A stretch of 9,880 nt of DNA from JBQCEE01 sp051960575 (GCF_051960575.1 NZ_JBQCEE010000067.1:1-9880); one strand, 5' to 3'; shown: positions 1-6,682, counted from the stretch's first letter. Made by a program: numbers and translations. Notes: a model not told the origin generated them from the sequence alone.

Positions 1-254
1 GCGAGCGCCGACCAGCCGCGGCGCCGCGGGGCGCCGACGGCGGCGGCGCGGGCGCGGGTGAGCAGGATCGACAGCCGTGTCAGCAGGGCCGGGTCGGGCG
101 CCCGTGACTGGACCAGCGCGAGGTGGCGGGCGGTGCTGCGGTAGAGGGCGACGAGCTCATCGGCCTCGCGCGCGTCGAGGTGCCGCTGACTTGCCAGCCG
201 CTCCAGTCGCGTCCACCCGGGTTGGTGGGCGAGCAGGAACGCGTCGAGATCCAC
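1..254 (-). CDS. SpoIIM/DUF95-family membrane protein, N-terminal part (cut by window edge)
   Basis: The minus strand reads in frame from a GTG at 254-252 off the left edge, giving 84 complete codons. The protein begins MDLDAFLLAHQPGWTRLERL and continues with DADELVALY-like and RAPDPALLTRLS-like segments (here READELVALYRSTARHLA and SRAPDPALLTRLSILL). This is the usual amphipathic N-terminus of actinobacterial stage II sporulation protein M (DUF95) homologues; the membrane helices would follow beyond the window. The start is supported by a purine-rich GGGGAGGG ending about 3 nt upstream of the GTG. It is divergent from the RDD gene with 43 bp between them. As I recall, the same divergent SpoIIM/RDD arrangement occurs in Mycobacterium tuberculosis (Rv3694c/Rv3695), next to moxR and DUF58 genes, so those may lie to the left. 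The exact role in non-sporulating actinobacteria is not established. Confidence 0.8.
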   Translation of the reverse strand, partial: MDLDAFLLAHQPGWTRLERLASQRHLDAREADELVALYRSTARHLALVQSRAPDPALLTRLSILLTRARAAAVGAPRRRGWSAL

Positions 255-285
255 ACACCCTCCCCGAGATCGTGCCGGCTGCGTC

Positions 286-297
286 TATCGTGCTCGC
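286..297 (+). promoter_or_regulatory. -10 hexamer of a probable leaderless promoter for the RDD gene
   Basis: TATCGT lies at 286-291 and is followed by 6 nt and then the GTG start at 298. There is no Shine-Dalgarno sequence in front of that start. A sigma-70 type TANNNT at this distance would place the transcript start at or next to the GTG. I see no convincing -35 hexamer 16-18 nt upstream. The same layout recurs at four other genes here. Confidence 0.55.
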
Positions 298-1065
298 GTG
301 CATCCTGCCGCGCCGCTGGTGTCCGGCGAGGGTGTGGCCCTGCACCTCGACCGCGCGTCCGCCGGCTCGCGGATCGCCGCGACGGTCGTCGATCTCGTCG
401 TGCAGGGCGCCGGGGCGCTGCTGCTGCTCGTCGTCACGGCGTTGATCGCCGGCGGCAGCGACGCCGCCGCGGTGCAGGCGGTGTTGATCGTCGAGGTCGT
501 GCTGGTCGTGGTCGGCTACCCGCTGCTGTTCGAGTGGCTCGGTCGTGGACGCACGCTCGGCAAGCTCTGGCTCGGCCTGCGGGTCGTGCGCGACGACGGC
601 GGCCCGATCACCTTGCGGCAGGCATTGGTGCGGGCGCTCGCCGGGGCGATCCTCGAGAAGCCGGGCCTGCTCGGACCCGTCACCGGCGGCGTCGGGCTGC
701 TCGTCCTGCTGCTGAACCGCAACGACAAGCGGATCGGCGACCTGCTGGCGGGCACCGTCGTGGTGAACGAGCGCGGCGGGCCGCGCACCGGCCTGCTCGT
801 CGGCGAGCTCGCACCGCCGCCGCACCTGTGGCCGTGGGCCGCGACGCTCGACCTGAGCCGGCTGGACGACGGGCTGGCCCTGGCGCTGCGTCAGTTCCTG
901 GCACGGGCGGGCAGCATGGCGCCCGCCGCCCGCGACGGCCTGGCCGAACAGCTGCGCGCCCGCATCGCCGCGGTCACGGCTCCCCCGCCGCCGCCGGGCA
1001 CGCCGACACCGTGGTTCCTCGTGACTGTGGCGGCCGAGCGGCGGCGTCGCTCGGCCGCCCACTGA
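298..1065 (+). CDS. RDD family integral membrane protein
   Basis: This 255-residue protein has the RDD domain in its first 160 residues. The family's signature residues are visible: R25 and D32 in AGSRIAATVVDLV, and D148 in NRNDKRIGDLLAGTVVV (140-156). Hydrophobic segments lie at about 34-51 and 60-78, with a third around 124-139. The cytosolic-type stretch GRGRTLGKLWLGLRV (82-96) is typical of RDD proteins. The C-terminal 90 residues are a soluble, proline- and arginine-rich tail ending AERRRRSAAH. RDD proteins are poorly characterised; some have been linked to ion or small-molecule transport, but none of that can be read here. The start chosen is GTG 298, which follows a -10 hexamer by 6 nt. 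The gene is divergent from SpoIIM and converges on the lyase gene, whose stop is only 14 bp away. No break or oddity is seen. Confidence 0.9.
   Translation: MHPAAPLVSGEGVALHLDRASAGSRIAATVVDLVVQGAGALLLLVVTALIAGGSDAAAVQAVLIVEVVLVVVGYPLLFEWLGRGRTLGKLWLGLRVVRDDGGPITLRQALVRALAGAILEKPGLLGPVTGGVGLLVLLLNRNDKRIGDLLAGTVVVNERGGPRTGLLVGELAPPPHLWPWAATLDLSRLDDGLALALRQFLARAGSMAPAARDGLAEQLRARIAAVTAPPPPPGTPTPWFLVTVAAERRRRSAAH
1027..1062. terminator. Strong hairpin, probable bidirectional terminator between RDD and lyase genes
   Basis: GGCGGCCGAGCG (1029-1040) pairs perfectly with CGCTCGGCCGCC (1048-1059) around the 7-nt loop GCGGCGT. Two more pairs (1027-1028 with 1061-1062) extend it past a bulged C at 1060. 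The 12-bp stem sits inside the last codons of the RDD gene and ends just before its TGA. On the other strand it begins 18 nt after the lyase stop. There is no U-tract, which is common for actinobacterial terminators. Function is inferred from the position between converging genes. Confidence 0.6.
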
Positions 1066-1079
1066 TCACAGCGACAGGA

Positions 1080-1835
1080 TCACTTCCAGCGGGCGAGCAG
1101 CTCCTCGGCGCGGGCGGCGAGGTTCATCTGCCAGATCGGGCCGAAGCTGATACGGCCGACGCCGGCTCGCCTGAACATCTCGAGGTCGCCCTCGGCCGGG
1201 TTGGCGATCGCGTTCACCGGCGCCTTGATGCCGCCGGTGAGGCGCTGGTAGGTGGCCTCGTCGTGGAAGCCGACGGGGTAGGCCGAGCGTGCGCCCGCGT
1301 CCACACAGAGATTGAGCCGCTCGATGGCACGGTCGACACGGGTCTCGTCGTCGCCGTCCTTGTTCTTGAACAGGTCGGTGCGGGCGTTGATCACGAACTC
1401 GACGCCGGCGGCATCGGCGGCCTGGCGCAGCCGGCCGACGAGGTCGGCGTGCTCCTCGGCGGAGCGCAGGCGGCCACCCTCGCCGTGCACGGTGTCCTCG
1501 ATGTTCAGGCCGACCGCGCCCGCAGCGAGCAGGCCGCCGATGAGCGTCGCGGCGTTCTGGCCGTAGCCCGACTCGATGTCGACCGACACGGGCAGCGCCA
1601 CCGACTCGGTGATCTGCCGGACGCGGGTGAGCACCTCGTCGAAGGTCATCCCCTCGCCGTCCGCACGGCCGAGCGAGTCGGCCAGCGGGTGGCTGCCGAC
1701 GGTGAGGCCCTGGAAGCCCGCCTTCTCGGCGAGGCGGGCCGACCATGCGTCCCACACGGTCGGCAGGACGACGGGGTTGCCCGGCTGGTGCAGGGCGAGC
1801 AGGGCGGACGCCTTCGCGGCGAGATCGGTCGACAT
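1080..1835 (-). CDS. Isocitrate lyase/PEP mutase-family protein
   Basis: This 251-residue cytosolic protein belongs to the isocitrate lyase/phosphoenolpyruvate mutase superfamily (TIM barrel, Mg2+-dependent C-C or C-P bond chemistry on 2-oxo or 2-hydroxy acids). Visible landmarks in order are PTVWDAWSARLAEKAGFQ (25-42), TVGSHPLADSLG (45-56), the metal-binding DIESGYG (86-92), GLNIEDT with E113/D114, INARTDLF (149-156) with R152 and D154, and the C-terminal ISFGPIWQMN. The KKCGH motif of true isocitrate lyase is absent and the length fits the short family branch. Isocitrate lyase itself is therefore unlikely, and the substrate cannot be named. The start is ATG 1835, preceded by TAGGGT seven bases upstream and no Shine-Dalgarno sequence. 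It is a single gene converging on RDD and divergent from the small broken gene to its right. Confidence 0.87.
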   Translation of the reverse strand: MSTDLAAKASALLALHQPGNPVVLPTVWDAWSARLAEKAGFQGLTVGSHPLADSLGRADGEGMTFDEVLTRVRQITESVALPVSVDIESGYGQNAATLIGGLLAAGAVGLNIEDTVHGEGGRLRSAEEHADLVGRLRQAADAAGVEFVINARTDLFKNKDGDDETRVDRAIERLNLCVDAGARSAYPVGFHDEATYQRLTGGIKAPVNAIANPAEGDLEMFRRAGVGRISFGPIWQMNLAARAEELLARWK

Positions 1836-1848
1836 GCGTCCGACCCTA
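1836..1848 (-). promoter_or_regulatory. -10 hexamer of a probable leaderless promoter for the lyase gene
   Basis: On the minus strand TAGGGT (1848-1843) is followed by 7 nt (CGGACGC) and then the ATG at 1835. No Shine-Dalgarno sequence precedes the start. The TANNNT pattern and spacing match a leaderless actinobacterial promoter. No clear -35 is visible. Confidence 0.5.
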
Positions 1849-1905
1849 GCGAGCGGTCGTCCATAGGCGCCTGCGAGGACGACGCCGATCTGCTTGGCTC
1901 ACGGC

Positions 1906-2300
1906 ATGCCACGCGCCGACGACCTGCTCGACGACCTGGTGTGGACGGGCGGGCACTACGAGGCGTCCATCGCGCTGCGCCCGGCCGACGACGCGGCCTG
2001 GACCCAGGCGGTGCAGGTGCTGTGCCAGGCGGCCGGTGTGCGGCGCGCGGACGGCTCGGCCTGGGCGGACGACCCGCTGCTCGCGACCTTCGTCGCCGAG
2101 CAGTGGGTGCACGGTCTCGTGCGCCTGCCGCACGGCGTCGATGCGGTCTGCGGCGTGACCGGCTGGCGTCCGACGCGGTGGGCATCGAGCGGGCGCTCAT
2201 CGGCTTCGAGACAGCGGACTTCGCCGAGCACGACGGGTACGCGGCGGTCGTGGTGCCGCGCGCGGGTGTCGGCGTCGACTACCGGCCGGCGACGCGCTGA
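1906..2300 (+). pseudogene. Small protein of unknown function, frameshifted near 2160
   Basis: Two adjoining plus-strand frames together encode one protein of about 131 residues. The first part starts MPRADDLLDDLVWTGGHYEA and runs through FVAEQWVHGLVRLPHGVDAV to about base 2160. After that its frame turns into serine/arginine-rich nonsense and does not stop until 2484, inside the next gene's antisense. The -1 frame continues with RLASDAVGIERALIGFETAD and ends in DYRPATR and a TGA at 2298-2300. Both parts have high third-position GC and protein-like composition. Adding one base at about GTGACC|GGCTGG (2155-2166) restores a single frame. I do not recognise the family: no signal peptide, membrane helix or known motif is visible, and it looks like a small acidic cytosolic protein. 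TTG 1894 is an alternative start. Whether the break is real or a sequencing error cannot be told from here. Confidence 0.6.
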
Positions 2301-2330
2301 CCTGCTGCCTGCCCGTGAGCGGTCTCAGCG
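2295..2330. terminator. Weak hairpin joining the two converging stop codons
   Basis: CGCTGA (2295-2300), the end of the small broken gene, can pair with TCAGCG (2325-2330), the end of the GH114 gene on the other strand. CC (2301-2302) can pair with GG (2321-2322) next to a 2-nt bulge. The loop is 18 nt and there is no U-tract. It is the only structure I see in the 24-bp gap, and its termination activity is doubtful. Confidence 0.25.
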
Positions 2331-3131
2331 GCACCACGCCCGGACGTGGCCGGCCGCCCCGAGCGGTTGCACGTCGCGGTCGACCAGTTCGACCGAGCTG
2401 CGTGTTCCCCGGGTCGCGCAGGCCTGGGTGAAGGCGGTGCGCCCGTTGTCGGTGTACTCGATCTCGATGACGCGCCGGCCGTAGGCCCTCGTGTAGGCGG
2501 CGCACTCGCCGTACACCTGGCACTCCTCGGCGATGGCGAAGTCGAAGCCGGTGCGTGCCCGGCGTCCGGCGAGCTCGCCGGCGTTCTTCTGCGCGATGAG
2601 CAGACCGTCGGCGTGGGCCCGGCGGCTGAGCAGGGCTGCGAAGGCGATCGCGTCCGCTTGGCTCAACAGGTGCTGAGACCGCGTCCACGAGTCGAGGTTG
2701 TCGGGCTCGATCGCATCGAAGCCTCGGCGAGCGCAGCCGTCGATCCAGCCGCCGACGACCGCGGCGACACCGGCCCGCTTGACGGGCGTGGACAGATCGA
2801 GCAGTACCTCGTTCCAGTCGTGGTCGATCACGAGGCGGCCCGTCGCGTCGCGCAGCAGCAGACGGGGATGGTGCCGTCGCCACCACCCGAGCTCGTCAGG
2901 CTGCGCCTGGAACGCATTGACGTAACAGATGTTGTAACGCCCCGGCGCCGGTCGGTCGTGCCGGTCGCGGTCGACGATGGTGACGCCGCGCGGCGGGCGG
3001 TAGGCGCCGCCGATCTGGTCGTCGAACCGTGCACCGGCGGGGAACGGTCGCGTCGTGGGCACCGCCCCGGCAGTCGCGATCCCTATCGCGAGCAGCACCA
3101 CGGCAACTGCCACTGCCCGGATGCTCCACAT
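2325..3131 (-). CDS. Secreted GH114-type glycoside hydrolase (endo alpha-1,4 polygalactosaminidase family)
   Basis: This 268-residue protein begins with a cleavable-type signal sequence: MWSIR, then a hydrophobic core (about 6-19), then a small-residue stretch ending TAGAVPTT. The mature part carries the landmarks of family GH114 in order: YNICYVNAFQAQPDE (66-80), DWNEVLLDLSTP (105-116), GFDAIEPDNLDSW (137-149), LIAQKNAGEL (178-187), FDFAIAEECQVYGEC (196-210) and VIEIEYTD (221-228). The family is a TIM barrel that cleaves alpha-1,4-linked galactosamine polymers. The substrate here is inferred only from the family, and the acidic residues E142, D144, D147 and E202/E203 are the likely active-site set. 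Six cysteines (69, 133, 204, 210, 238, 267) in an exported protein suggest disulfides. The start ATG 3131 gives an intact signal peptide. The VIT-family gene lies 44 bp upstream on the same strand, so co-transcription is possible, but no functional link is evident. Confidence 0.85.
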   Translation of the reverse strand: MWSIRAVAVAVVLLAIGIATAGAVPTTRPFPAGARFDDQIGGAYRPPRGVTIVDRDRHDRPAPGRYNICYVNAFQAQPDELGWWRRHHPRLLLRDATGRLVIDHDWNEVLLDLSTPVKRAGVAAVVGGWIDGCARRGFDAIEPDNLDSWTRSQHLLSQADAIAFAALLSRRAHADGLLIAQKNAGELAGRRARTGFDFAIAEECQVYGECAAYTRAYGRRVIEIEYTDNGRTAFTQACATRGTRSSVELVDRDVQPLGAAGHVRAWCR

Positions 3132-3175
3132 CGCACGAGGGTCGCACGGCGCGCGCCGCCCGCCGTACCGGCCGG

Positions 3176-3898
3176 TCAGCCGATGGCGGTGCCGAAGGCG
3201 TGTCCGATGCCGTAGGTGAGCGCCAACCCCGCGAGGCCGCCGACCACGACGCGAAGCACCGCGCGGGTCGCCGGACTGCGACCGAGCCGCGCGCTGATCA
3301 CACCCGCGAGCGCCAGGGCCGCGAGGACGGCGGCCACGCAGACGATCACGCGCAGGTTGCGCGGCGGCAGCAGGATCGCGACCAGCGGCAGCGTGGCGCC
3401 CACCGTGAACGACAGCGCGGACGCCGCGGCGGCCTGGAAGGGGTTGGCGAGGTCATCGGGGTTCATCTGCAGCTCGGCGTCGAGGTGCGCGGCGAGCGGG
3501 TCGAGCTCGGTCAGTTCCTCCGCCACCTTGCGCGCGGTGGCCTCGCTCAACCCCTTGCCGCGGTAGATGGCGGTGAGCTCGTCCAGCTCCGTCTCGGGAT
3601 CCTCGGCCAGCTCCCGCTTCTCCTGCGCGAGCAGGGCGAGTTCGCTGTCGCGCTGGGTGCTCACCGAGACGTACTCGCCGAGCGCCATGGACACAGCGCC
3701 GGCCACGAGGCCGGCCAGGCCGGCGGTGAAGATCGGGCCGCGGGCGGCGTTCGCGCCGGCCACGCCGACGACGATGCCCGCCGTCGAGACGATGCCGTCG
3801 TTCGCCCCGAGCACGCCGGCTCGCAGCCAGTTGAGCCGTCCGTCGGTCGTGCTGGTGTGGGCCTCGCCCGGGTGGGTCTGCGTCTGGTCGTCCGTCAC
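3176..3898 (-). CDS. VIT1/CCC1-family iron/manganese transporter
   Basis: Numbered from GTG 3898, this is a 240-residue membrane protein of the vacuolar iron transporter (VIT1/CCC1) family. In eukaryotes and some bacteria these proteins move Fe2+ or Mn2+ out of the cytosol. The first helix holds NWLRAGVLGANDGIVSTAG (23-41), with the family's essential aspartate at D34. The second holds SMALGEYVSVSTQRD (70-84), with M71 and E75 at the metal path. A cytosolic metal-binding segment rich in acidic residues follows (86-149; E93, E96, E99, E102, E104, E107, E127, E128, E131). Helices 3-5 are at about 156-178, 184-203 and 212-232. GTG 3898 has no good ribosome site. TTG 3910, in frame, lies 10 nt after GGAGG and may be the true start, adding four residues. 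An iron-box-like palindrome lies 37 bases upstream of the GTG, which points to metal-dependent control. Confidence 0.88.
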   Translation of the reverse strand: MTDDQTQTHPGEAHTSTTDGRLNWLRAGVLGANDGIVSTAGIVVGVAGANAARGPIFTAGLAGLVAGAVSMALGEYVSVSTQRDSELALLAQEKRELAEDPETELDELTAIYRGKGLSEATARKVAEELTELDPLAAHLDAELQMNPDDLANPFQAAAASALSFTVGATLPLVAILLPPRNLRVIVCVAAVLAALALAGVISARLGRSPATRAVLRVVVGGLAGLALTYGIGHAFGTAIG

Positions 3899-3907
3899 GA
3901 GACCACT

Positions 3908-3925
3908 CAACCGACCCGCACCTCC
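3908..3925 (-). promoter_or_regulatory. Shine-Dalgarno GGAGG with in-frame TTG: alternative start of the VIT gene
   Basis: On the minus strand GGAGG (3925-3921) is followed by 10 nt and then TTG (3910-3908), in frame with the transporter. The conventional GTG start at 3898 is 22 nt from this site, too far for normal use. The site therefore favours TTG, though family members often begin close to the GTG position. Confidence 0.45.
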
Positions 3926-3934
3926 GTCCGCCAG

Positions 3935-3953
3935 GAAGGGCAGCCTTGCCTGT
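3935..3953. promoter_or_regulatory. DtxR/IdeR-type iron box upstream of the VIT gene
   Basis: The plus strand reads GAAGGGCAGCCTTGCCTGT. Against the IdeR/DtxR consensus TWAGGTWAGSCTWACCTWA it matches 13 of 19 positions. All ten bases of the symmetric core AGG-N2-AG-N-CT-N2-CCT are present. The box lies 37 bases upstream of the VIT GTG and 68 bp upstream of the divergent SRPBCC-like gene. DtxR-family proteins bind such sites when loaded with Fe2+ (or Mn2+ for MntR-like members). Repression or activation cannot be decided without the transcript start. Confidence 0.7.
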
Positions 3954-4009
3954 GCTGCACGTCGCTCGCGGGCCCGCGGCGCGCACGAATCGGCTGGCAC
4001 GCGCGACGT

Positions 4010-4021
4010 ACCGTCAACACC
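4010..4021 (+). promoter_or_regulatory. -10 hexamer of a probable leaderless promoter for the SRPBCC-like gene
   Basis: TACCGT (4010-4015) is followed by CAACAC and then GTG at 4022. There is no Shine-Dalgarno sequence upstream of this start. The arrangement is the same as at the RDD and drrA-like genes: a TANNNT hexamer, 6 nt, then GTG. No -35 is evident. Confidence 0.5.
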
Positions 4022-4399
4022 GTGTTCGAGGTCGGCAGCCGCGCGCGTTCACAACCTCCGCCGCGACACGTCGTGTTCGAGGCGCTCACGCAGCCCGACC
4101 GTGACCCGCAGCGTCCGTGGCTGTTCCTGCTCGACGACGAGGTGCCACCGACCGTGGTCTCGACAATCGCCGACTCGCGGGTCGTGTGGACGTCGATCTG
4201 GCGCCGGCTGCCGGACGCGATCATCCAGTTCGACCTCGACGCGGAGGCCTCCGGTCCGGATGCGGGTTCGGCGAGCACGCGGCTCCGGTGGACTGTCTGG
4301 ACGCCGCACGTCGTCGCCGATCCGGCACTCGTGGGCCACATCCGGCATCGGATGAACAGGATGATCAACGCCGACCTACGAGCGACGTTCGGTCAGTGA
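4022..4399 (+). CDS. Small SRPBCC-like protein of unknown function
   Basis: This 125-residue soluble protein starts MFEVGSRARSQPPPRHVVFE and contains RPWLFLLDDEVPPTVV, VVWTSIWRRLPDAIIQFDL, TRLRWTVWTP and a closing helix HRMNRMINADLRATFGQ. The order fits a START/SRPBCC (polyketide cyclase/Bet v1-like) fold: an N-terminal strand and helix where proteins set their 'VFEAL' step, alternating beta strands rich in W/V/R, and a long C-terminal helix. I recall short actinobacterial proteins with the same RLRWT-WTP and closing NADLR-FGQ pattern, mostly annotated as hypothetical or SRPBCC. No ligand or reaction can be named. The start is GTG 4022, right after a -10 hexamer. The longer open frame upstream is antisense to the VIT gene and is not used. 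It converges on the HNH gene across a hairpin. Confidence 0.75.
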   Translation: MFEVGSRARSQPPPRHVVFEALTQPDRDPQRPWLFLLDDEVPPTVVSTIADSRVVWTSIWRRLPDAIIQFDLDAEASGPDAGSASTRLRWTVWTPHVVADPALVGHIRHRMNRMINADLRATFGQ

Positions 4400-4406
4400 C
4401 GGGGGG

Positions 4407-4437
4407 CGCCCGCCTGCCGGGGAGCGTCAGGCGCGCG
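4407..4437. terminator. Hairpin between converging SRPBCC-like and HNH genes
   Basis: CGCCTG (4411-4416) pairs with CAGGCG (4428-4433) around an 11-nt loop. After one C-C mismatch, three more pairs (4407-4409 with 4435-4437) lengthen the stem. It fills the 39-bp gap between the two stop codons and could end transcription from both sides. There is no U-tract. Confidence 0.45.
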
Positions 4438-4438
4438 G

Positions 4439-5743
4439 TCAGAACGGCGCCGGCTCGTCGTCCGAGACCTCGTCGGCGGGCGGCGACCCCTCCGAGCGAC
4501 CGTCCGCGATCGGCGCCGGGATTGACGACGACGGGTTGTGCATATCGCCGGTCGGCCGGAGTCGCGGCGAGAAGCAGCGCACGGCGCTGACGTCACTGCC
4601 CCGGTCGCGGTAGCGACCGACGGCCTCCTCCGACAGCTGCGTCCGACGCACCGACCCGGCGACCGGCACCGGCGCGACAGCGGCAGGCACCAGCCGTGGC
4701 ACCTCGACCTCGTGGCGGCGTCCCATCGGGCTGATCCAGGTGAACGTGCGCGGACCCGTCCGTGCCAGCCGCCAACCGTGGTCGGTCTTGAGGCCGTGGT
4801 CGTGCGGGCACGCAGGGCCGAGGTTGACATCGGTCGTGAGACCGCCGACGGCCCACCCCTGTCGATGGTCGGCATGGCACTGCCGTGCCGGACGCCGGCA
4901 GCCCGGGAACAGGCACCAGCGGTACCGGATCTCGGTGCGCCGCCGCTGCGGGCGTCCCGGCAGCCGCGCCGCCGGATCCTGTCCGAGCGGCTTGTCGGCC
5001 AGGTACTGCGCAGCGAGATCGGCCAGCAGGCCGCGCCATGCCTCCCACACCGCCGGAGGCAGGACGGACTGCGGCGACTGCCGCCACGCCTTCGCCGACG
5101 TTATCCAGGTCGCCGCTGCATCACCGGGTGGCGCGTCCGTCGCTCGTGACGACGCGAGCCAGTCCTCCGGCACGTGCAGCTCGACCACGCCGTCGACCCG
5201 ATCCTGGTGCGGCGGTCCATTGTTCGGTCGGCGGCGGGTCACGCCGTCGAACACGAGCCAGCCGTCGGCGTCGTGCACGCCGAAGCGCCACTCACACCGC
5301 CGCTGCGCCGCCACGACCGCCCGGGCCACCGAGGCAGGGACGACGCCCCACCCCGCGATCTCTCCCGGACGATCGTCCATGCCCAGCAAGGTGCCGAGCC
5401 CGACACTGACGTGCACACCCGGACGGCTGCCCGGCGGATACGCGACGGGCTCATCGGCCGGCGGATCCGGCGGTCCGGCGCCGGCGACGGTCGCGGTCGC
5501 CACGCCGCGGTCGATGCCCGCCGCGGCCGCGTGGCCACCTGGACCTTCACCGCGCTCGACCGCCGTCGCTGGCTGGTCACCAGCCTCCCCCGCGTCGGCG
5601 ACCGAAGCTGCGTCCGGACCGAACAGGTCGGTCGCCTGCCCCGCGACCGGATCGGAGACAGCTGCCGCGTCATCACCGCCGTCCTCCGTGCTGTCAGAGC
5701 GGGCACCGTCTTCGACGGCGCCGACGTCCTCCCCGACGAGATG
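4439..5743 (-). pseudogene. HNH endonuclease half of a frameshifted DUF222-HNH protein
   Basis: This is the 3' part of one gene whose 5' part lies at 5744-6675 in another frame. It opens right after a TAG at 5746-5744; its first in-frame start codon is GTG 5503, so alone it has no convincing start. Residues from 5743 to about 5500 form an acidic Ala/Gly/Asp linker. The end of the DUF222 region follows (HVSVGLGTLLGMDDRPGEIA, then QRRCEWRFGVHDADG). The HNH nuclease motif spans about 4925-4785: RWCLFPGC, RQCHADHRQG, NLGPACPHDH and GLK, with the Cys pairs expected to bind zinc and D-H, N and H as the catalytic set. It continues WISPMGRRHE and then has an unusual tail of about 95 residues ending DEVSDDEPAPF. 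Such proteins are abundant in actinobacteria, including the 13E12 family of M. tuberculosis; their role is unclear, and DNA cleavage is inferred from the motif. Confidence 0.75.
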
Positions 5744-6675
5744 CTAGGCAGGCCAGCTGCATCGGCGACATCATCGGCTTCGGGCCGAGCAGGCTGATCG
5801 CGGCGCTCGTTCGCTGCGGCGACGTCACGATCGGGCTCCGATTCCGGATCGTCGACACGCGCGGGGTGCATGGCGACGAGCGCGGCGACGAGCTGGTCGC
5901 GGGTGTGGCCGATCCAGCGTCCGTCGAGTAGGCCGAGGAAGAGATCGGCACGCACGTGGTCGAGCGGCGCATGCGCACCGGCCCGCTTCGCCGCCGCCGC
6001 CACCGTGTCGAGGTGATCGCACGCAGCCGCCGCCTCGTGCGCCGGCAGACCACTGCCCTCGATGACCGCCGAGCCGTCGCGCGACAGGTAGCCGACGACC
6101 TTCCGGTCACGCACGGCCGCCCGGTACCGGCGCTCGGCCCAGTCGGCATCGAGCTCGACCGCCACCCGCCGCGCGCGGTCGGCCAGGGCCGGCGCCGTCA
6201 CCGCGGCCGCCCCGGGCAGCAGCACCTCGACCAGGCGGGAGGCATGCTCGGGCGAGAGGTCGGCGCAGGCCTGCACGAGCACCCGCGCCCGCGCCCGATC
6301 GACGCGTCCCTCGGCCATGGCTGCGGCCAGCAGCGGAAGGTCCTCGACGGACTGCGCCGTCTCCAGTTCGATGCGCGTCGATGCCCTCGTGAGGCGCAGC
6401 TCGGCCCGGATCTCGGCCACCGCCAGGTCGAAGAGCACCGCCCGCGACGGCACCGGCCGCCCGGGCAGCGGCGCGGGATCGCGGCGGCCCACCTCGGCCA
6501 TCACCGCCCACACCCGGGCCTGCGCCCACGACAGCATGCGGTTCGCCGCCGACAAGGCCGCGAGCAACTCGGGGTCGTCGATGCCGCCGAGATCGAGCGA
6601 CTCGAGCACGCCGGCGAGGGCAGCGCCGGGCGCCAGCTCCTCCGTGCCGCTCGGCAGCCGTCCGTCCCCCGTCAT
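5744..6675 (-). pseudogene. DUF222 half of a frameshifted DUF222-HNH protein
   Basis: This is the 5' part of the gene completed at 4439-5743. From ATG 6675 it encodes about 310 residues typical of DUF222: LLAALSAANRMLSWAQA (37-53), then EIRAELRLTRAS, LPLLAAAMAEGRVDRARARV and VTAPALADRARRVAVELD, followed by CDHLDTVAAAAKRAGAHAPL and RADLFLGLLDGRWIG. The frame then runs through a charged linker to about 5745. Beyond that it stays open to a stop at 5239 but reads as Arg/Ser/Pro-rich nonsense, while the sense passes to the -1 frame (HLVGEDVGAVEDG onward). Restoring one base near 5744-5746 gives a single protein of about 745 residues, longer than the usual 400-550. ATG 6675 is chosen over the in-frame TTG 6705 because the TTG lies within a promoter element. 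It is a tandem neighbour of the methyltransferase gene, 156 bp downstream of that gene's stop. Confidence 0.75.
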
Positions 6676-6682
6676 GCCACTG

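Noticed and set aside
123..2300. 725-residue plus-strand open frame
   Set aside because: It runs antisense through the lyase gene and out of frame through RDD, and its product is Arg/Ala-rich without domains. Only its last about 46 codons (2160-2300) are real, as the end of the frameshifted small gene.
3147..3158. 12-bp palindrome CGGCGCGCGCCG between the GH114 and VIT genes
   Set aside because: Short alternating G/C palindromes are expected at this base composition; there is no loop and no U-tract to support a terminator.
3896..3910. Leaderless start of the VIT gene at GTG 3898 (TTGAGT six bases upstream)
   Set aside because: The hexamer lacks the essential A at position 2, and a GGAGG-TTG pair nearby offers an ordinary start.
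3029..4021. Long N-terminal extension of the SRPBCC-like protein
   Set aside because: It lies opposite the VIT gene, and its sequence is a low-complexity antisense shadow; the GTG at 4022 has a -10 hexamer at leaderless spacing.
5239..5743. C-terminal continuation of the DUF222 frame to the stop at 5239
   Set aside because: It is Arg/Ser/Pro-rich with poor third-position GC, while the -1 frame over the same bases encodes the linker and the conserved end of the DUF222 region.
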